This document shows positions 58,501 through 64,000 of a stretch of 64,000 nucleotides of DNA, one piece after another. The translations under genes and the position numbers were made by a program. The number at the start of each line of letters is the position of its first letter. The stretch's first letter is position 1. The notes under the pieces were generated by a model. That model had not been told where the DNA came from and ran no database searches. It saw only the letters and a program-made list of their open reading frames with translations. Source of the DNA: Spongilla lacustris (taxonomy: Eukaryota > Porifera > Demospongiae > Spongillida > Spongillidae); contig OX442415.1 of the NCBI GenBank assembly GCA_949361645.1, positions 14,425,235 through 14,489,234 on the forward strand, in the 5' to 3' direction.

Positions 58501-61500
58501 CTGGCAAAGAAAAAAAAAAGGGGAACAAGTAAATCAAAACTTCTCTATCGAGAAAGTGATTGGTGGGATGTAGGATTGGTGGTGCAAAAAGCAAGGAAAC
58601 AAAGTACAGTATGTTAAAGTGAGGTTTGGTAGGATCCTACAACTATAACATTCCTACATTTGCAAATATACTTCTTCATTAGCAAATTCAGGACTGTGTT
58701 GTAGGATCCTACCAAGCCTCACATTAACACACTGTACCTTGTTTCCGTGCTTTTTGCACCACTAATACTACATCCCACCAATCACTTTCTCGATAGAGAA
58801 GTTTTTGATTTACTTGTGTAATTATGACAGACCATACAACAATATCCAGATCAAAGCTGGACTGAACAAAATAGCATCATTGGGATAAATAATTAATGTT
58901 GCACTGGTCTCATGATCAATGAATTCTATTGTACCATTCCAAATCTTAACACAAATTGCATTTGAACTCAAGATCATACAATGATTGGATTTGAGACTGA
59001 GGTGACTGCATTTTTTGTGCAGTTTTGTACCATATTCAGTATTACAATTGCATTTACACAAACTGCAATGCACATAAATCAATGCAGCAACTGTTGTGAA
59101 TGAAGAAATTGTAGTAAACTTACAATTGCATCTTGTTCAAGTGGAATAAAAGTAGAGTGTTGATAGAAAAGTGGAATGTAGTAGGTAGGAGGACCAAGCT
59201 CAGGTGCTGCCATCAGGACTTCACCCACGAGTAAACGAGGCTGTATTTGATAAAGCAACGCATTATATACGCACAAAATGATCAAGTGCTTTTGTACATG
59301 ATACAATCCACTTACTTCAGTATTATAAAATGCCAAGGGATCGTTTGGACCTGGGTTTCCACATCGCTTACCCAGGATACGACAAAAATATAGCTTTAAA
59401 TTATAGATGGACAATATCTCAGTGCAACTATGATCCACACATGATTTGTGGTGTCCAATAACCTCGTCATTCACTGCCACTGTTACTTTATTGATTGGTG
59501 TTTGTAGCCATTGGGTCTGGCTATTGGCATATGTAAAGAACCATCGACAATCATCAGAGTTGAAAGTGGTACTGTACGCTGGGAAAAAGTTGCTGAACAT
59601 CCTATCAATAAACCTGTGCATATGGTGACTGCCATCTGAGAATGATGTCCAAAGGGAGCGCACTACCCGAAACATCTCTGCAATTTCGGGACATTTGCCT
59701 TTGAGCTGTAAAAATATATATAATAAAGCCTTGGAAATACATGCAGTGCACAATTGTGAAAACAGTAGAACACACTATACACACTTCATACGCACCTGAC
59801 CATTTGTTATGAAGTTTTGGGTAAGTAATGTTGTAAATACTTTGTGCCCAATGTCAAAAACGTCATTGCAGTAATCTGGTTTCAACTGTAATAAAGCAAA
59901 TATGGTCTTCATTACATTCAGCTGGGCCCTTGGAAGTTGTACATCAGCAGTTCCAGTAGACAGTACCACATCTGTTGTATGTTTTGTGTCAAAAGAGGGT
60001 AGTGTTGTAATGTTTATGTATGTCTTGTGCCATAGCTTCAACTTTTGTATTGCGTCTGCCTTCGATGTGCCAGTCATGCATTGACAAAGAGAATTAAAGA
60101 GAATATGGATGACATAAGTGTTTAGATGTTTAAGAATATCTTGGGAACTATCAGACTGGTTGACAGAAGGCTGAGACTCATCGAGAGAAGGTGTACTTGT
60201 AGACACATGAGAAATTACAGCTGCAGAGATACCAGAAAGTGACCGAAGGATGATAGCCATTTTAGCAAAGTGTAGTGGGTGTACTGCCATGTACGAATGG
60301 AGGATGGCTATTTTCTCTGCTGTGTGAAAGGTTTCAAAGTTACACTGTAGCCCTTGAATAATTTGGTTTTCAATCATTGATCCTGAGCTTACAAGATCTA
60401 GCTTCATATGGATAAAATTCCTGAAGTAACTATTCCACAACTTGGGATTATTGACAACTGCTTGCACGAAGATACCCACACACTCATTAGGTTTCTGTAA
60501 ATGAATAAAGGGCTACATGTAATCTGATATATATATATATAATGAGCTATTTATGCATACCTTTGTACATTTTTGGACAAAAGACAACATCCTTTGAGAA
60601 ATTGCTTTAAAGACTGTCAGCTCGTCCTGCGATTCAGTAGCCAAACTCTCAAGGACATTGGAGATCTCATTTGTGCCTTGTTTGCACATCTCAACAAGTT
60701 GATCCATATGGTGTGCCACCATATGGAAAAAAGGGAACACTGGGACATACCCATTGTTGTTAGGGGGTTGCAAATTGTTCTTAAGTGCCTTCAAATGTTG
60801 CAGGGAAGGAAATGGAGACAAAGTCAACAGGTTCCTGAATAGCTCATCCATTGCTGGAGACCCTTCACTTGTGAACAAGCAATCAATGTTGCAATTCTCA
60901 TTCATCCTAGACACCATTACAACCACAAAGTCCATGAATGTGGCTTTGAAGCCAGCCTGTATGGTATCAGTGATGTTCAAAGTTGATTGGTGCTGCAATG
61001 CAAGCATTGCAGCCTGCTTCAAATAGCTAGACATCACACTAGGACACCAGTATGATATGAATTTTCTGCAGAGGACAATGCCAACCTGCTTTGTAATCAG
61101 CAACTCATATAGGAGCTTGTTTCTTTGTGATATGGTGAGTTCTCCATTGAAAGGGTGCCCTCTATATGACCCAAAAGGAATGTGAGATGAAATAACACTA
61201 ATGGCTTCCTCCAAATAGCTCTTTGTAGTTTGTAGTAGTGAATCATTTTCTGTACTCACAATACAATCTTTGTCATTAGGGAAGCAACAGTGGTTGAACC
61301 AGTCCTGTATGTTAACTGCACAACTCTCCATTTGGTGCCCAATAGTATCCAGGTAAAAGTGGTCCCACCCACGTAGGTAAAGTGCTGGGTAACAAGGGTA
61401 TAGGAAGTTGCTAGGGGGGAAGTGTATTAGGAGCACAAAAAGTTTGATCTTCAGTGCTGAGGGATTTAGCTGATTGTGATGCAGGTTCTCAGCCTCCTCT

Positions 61501-64000
61501 ATCATTACACGAAGATGGTTGACCATAGGTAATGTCACTTCAGCCATATTGGCAACAAACAGAAGAACCTTGGCAGTTTCAGATATCAAATAGGCCCTGA
61601 GTATTTCTTGAACTCTGTTATGAGATGTATTAGATAGCTTACAGACCATTGCAGCTGCTACATCATCATCTATTAACTCTTTTATACTTGTCTTTGTAGA
61701 CTGAAGACTTTTCACTACTGATCCTTCCTCACTTGGGTACAGCAAGGGTAAGTTATGGATTGATGCAGAAGAACGAGTGTAGCAAAGAAGCTTAGTTGGA
61801 CAGTACCTAGAATAAAAGATACAAACATTTTAAAAAGTCAAACAAAGTATGAATCTTACATAGTGGTACAGTTCAGGGCATTAATATGATATCTGATTAG
61901 CATCTTGAGGGAGAAGTGTGTCTGGAACATGAAGTAATTGATCAGATATGAGGAGCTGAGCTTATTGCTATGGATGGTGAGTGCTTCAGGAGTCATTAGC
62001 TGCATGAGACGCGTACACAAATGCCGGACCAACCACTGGATGGCCATGGCTATCATCATGCAGGCCTCTGGGGACACACCAACAGTAATATTAGTGGCTT
62101 TTGGGGCTGGAGCTTGATGCAATGTCTGCATAGCCTCATTTACTGCACGTATTACTCCGTGAGAGGTTATGTTCTTAAGCAGTCCTTGGAACTCAGGATC
62201 GGCTTTTAGAAAATGTGAGACTTGAATAGCATCATGTTTGAGTTCATCTGATGTGAGCTTTATGACAAAAGAGAACCAATCACACAACAGCACATCTGTG
62301 CATGCATGCATAGGGCATACCTCAGATATGTAGAATCCTGCACTAGTTTGAAAAGCACGAACCAGCTCCTGCAAACAAAGCACTTCAACATCTATAGGTG
62401 TGATTGAGTTTGGATCTGCTTTAGGCTCATAAGGCCGATACATATGCTTATCATTGGGTAGCATCGAAAGAAGTAAGGAATCCACAGATTCGTTCTTCAG
62501 CCCATAAAAACTTTCCACACCTCCAACTGACCTTACAAAGTCTTGAATCTGGGTACGAAAGGAAAGTTATTATTACATCCTTAAAACTGCAAATCATTAC
62601 CCAATGATTAATAATATAATAAATCACTTTTATCTAAGTACAGGAGAGAAAAGGTGTAAAGTATTGTTGACTGAATATGACTTATTGTTATATTCCTTAA
62701 TGATTGCCCTGGCACCTTCGCAACTTAAGCAATTTTTTTAAGTCTTGCGATTTTGTAGTCAATTGCAAATAAATTGCCACACTTATAATAATGAAAATGT
62801 GGTACCAGCCTTCTTTTACCAAGTAGTAAATAGGACTATGTAGTAGAGGAAGACTATAACCACATTTGCTTTCATGTACATCTCCATGTATGGCCAGTTA
62901 ACTGCTGTTGCTATGCACGTGCAATCATTAAGGAATATAAAAATAAGTCATATTCATTGTGCATTGCCCCAGCAGCTTTCCATGCAGACTTTGCAATTTT
63001 TGCAATTTTTTATTCAGTCAATTGCAAAAAACAATCATGACACTTATTCTATACCCCATTTGGCTAGATTTACTACATTGTATGAACCAAATAATGGAAA
63101 TGTGGTACCAGCCTTCCTTTGAGGTAGTAAATAGGACTGTGTAGTAGAGGAAGCCTGCTTTCATTATGAATGTGGCATAATTGTGATGCAAAGAAACATT
63201 TACAATACGCAAAATGGATGATACAAAGTACATTGATCTTTGTCGAGCTCAGATTAATAAATGTAGGATAGTAAATTGGATAAAGAAACAGCAGCTATTA
63301 TAACAGAGACATAATATTGAAGCCAAAAAATCGATAGCTACACGTACATGTACTAGTATGGGTTAAAAATCATTGCACTCAGGCTTGTGTTACAGTTTTT
63401 TTTAAATACCTAAATGACATTCTGAGTCAAATTATTTGTTCATTTCCTTGTACTAACCCTCAATGTAATCCCTCTGTACACACAACCCATGCATAGATAG
63501 ATTTGTACATGTATGAAAAATCCAGCCGCTATACATGTTATTATTGCCTACCAACACAATGTTTATACAGTTCCATCACCTTTATCATATATAACACATG
63601 CGCCAAGGTACCCACTTAGATATAGAAAATCTACCTATCAGTGGGTATATATGTGTATAGATCTATTTAAAACAAAAAAAACAATAATGTGTGATTTATT
63701 TATTGATTAGATTTTTTCCTCACACTCTTATTAGCTCACCTTTTCTTTCACTGTACATATCACAATAGCCATGCAAGGTGGCAGGTAGCACAGAGCTGCC
63801 TCCAAAAAGGCTTGGTGTGTGAGATGATACTTTTCAAAGCGATTCAAGAATGGAGCAGGTGTGTTCACCACCTCAGATTGTTTAACAACCACCACGCACT
63901 GAAATTCTGGGTGTATTCTACAGGGTTTGGAGTGTGCTCCAATAGCTATGTTAGCATAGTAACGAGAACCATGAGAGTCATCAATGTGGCGAAATCTTTG
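49508..64000 (-). CDS. RNF213 (mysterin)-like protein, C-terminal 2,249 residues, RING not seen
   Basis: Partial at the window end. The 25 exons (first and last: 64000-63740 and 49589-49508) are 62548-61860, 61806-60561, 60494-59796, 59705-59316, 59240-59124, 57157-57041, 56953-56615, 56438-56287, 56088-55962, 55910-55691, 54170-54031, 53979-53626, 53554-53426, 53099-53053, 52656-52325, 52241-52134, 52081-51865, 51790-51500, 51448-51388, 51332-51207, 51146-50858, 50158-50064, 50007-49886. Their sum is 6,750 bases, exactly 2,250 codons in one phase. RNF213-type landmarks: QCVVVVKQSEVV with PAPFLNRFEKYHL (the post-AAA segment), CYPALYLRGWDHFYLDTI, HALANMVATVIGCPTASNHL, LLPDLVEFYLWLH and MYDFCTLPTTLR. 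RNF213 is a giant cytosolic AAA/E3 ligase acting in ubiquitin signalling, lipid droplets and defence. I see no C3HC4 RING or RZ finger in these exons, which is unusual. Exon borders rest on consensus sites and phase. Confidence 0.82.
54770..55160. repeat. Diverged tandem repeat of about 190 bp, two copies, in an RNF213-like intron
   Basis: Two blocks share the same order of features: GCRAAATTT with TGTTATA, ACGCCT, CTATTTT, then TCCGTG with ATTGCAGC and CCACTGGGATCAAACC or its variant CGCACTGGGTTCAAACC. Both lie in the 1.5-kb intron between exons 55691 and 54170. Unit divergence is high. Confidence 0.5.
57788..58216. mobile_element. 429-bp MITE with TTA target duplication (Harbinger-like)
   Basis: The inverted ends are ATGGACCTTTTGCCTT followed by TGACGTCAC, nearly identical on both sides. 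TTA flanks both ends (57785-57787 and 58217-58219). It lies inside the RNF213-like intron 57158-59123. TTA/TAA duplications are typical of PIF/Harbinger. No transposase is present. Confidence 0.75.
58525..58816. mobile_element. Foldback MITE, copy 3
   Basis: Near-perfect arms start ACAAGTAAATCAAAACTTCT and continue to CTATCGAGAAAGTGATTGGT, GGTGCAAAAAGCAAGGAAAC and GGTAGGATCCTACAA. It shares the arm layout of copies 1 and 2, with a different centre. It lies in the same RNF213-like intron as the 429-bp MITE. Confidence 0.8.
62549..63739. other. RNF213-like intron of 1.19 kb
   Basis: AT-rich. It contains two related segments near 62690-62850 and 62935-63150, sharing TTGCAATTTTT, AGTCAATTGCAA, AATGTGGTACCAGCCTTC and AGTAAATAGGACT. 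They are a diverged direct duplication of about 250 bp. No coding exon is seen. Confidence 0.5.

Noticed and set aside
1..64000. tRNA and rRNA genes
   Set aside because: I looked for A/B-box-like pairs and rRNA landmarks by eye and saw none. A covariance-model scan would be needed to exclude a tRNA.

Overview
This window is animal nuclear DNA. Its genes are split by GT-AG introns, most of them 50-150 bp, and they encode an astacin metalloprotease, a TTC7-type TPR protein, an RNF213 (mysterin)-like protein and a SAM-repeat protein. The AT-rich background, compact introns and dense small transposons suggest an early-branching metazoan, most likely a sponge. That placement is inference; no sequence comparison was run.

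Layout. 1-3.2 kb: a decayed DIRS-like gag fragment and a 193-bp MITE. 3.2-5.5 kb (+): an intronless, GC-rich TTC7-like gene. 5.9-8.2 kb: two minisatellites and a foldback element. 9.5-13.0 kb (-): a ten-exon RAG1-like gene with a RAG1-type N-terminal zinc region and a DDE core, carrying a frameshift in its RING. 14.9-16.1 kb (+): a 5'-truncated retroelement. 16.6-20.0 kb (-): a six-exon astacin with a ricin-like region and a new-looking Cys-rich tail. 20.6-21.6 kb (-): a ruined retroelement copy. 22.5-43.9 kb (+): an 11-exon multi-pass membrane protein gene I cannot name. Its 13-kb intron holds most of the retroelement cluster: a near-complete element (zinc fingers, RT, CCHC, restriction-like endonuclease), several truncated copies of two related families, and a 2,012-bp TIR element nested inside one copy. 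44.3-46.4 kb (+): two more ruined copies. 46.5 kb: a second foldback element. 47.7-49.3 kb (-): a SAM-repeat gene. 49.5 kb to the window end (-): the 3' part of an RNF213-like gene, 25 exons and 2,250 codons in one continuous phase, with two MITEs in one intron.

The host genes do not look functionally linked. The unifying theme is mobile DNA. A REL-type non-LTR family has repeatedly inserted with 5' truncation near TAA-rich microsatellites, small TIR elements sit in introns, and a RAG1-like transposase-derived gene lies in the same window. Exon models were built by hand from splice sites, phase and protein similarity. Phases agree through each main model, apart from the RING frameshift noted in the RAG1-like gene.
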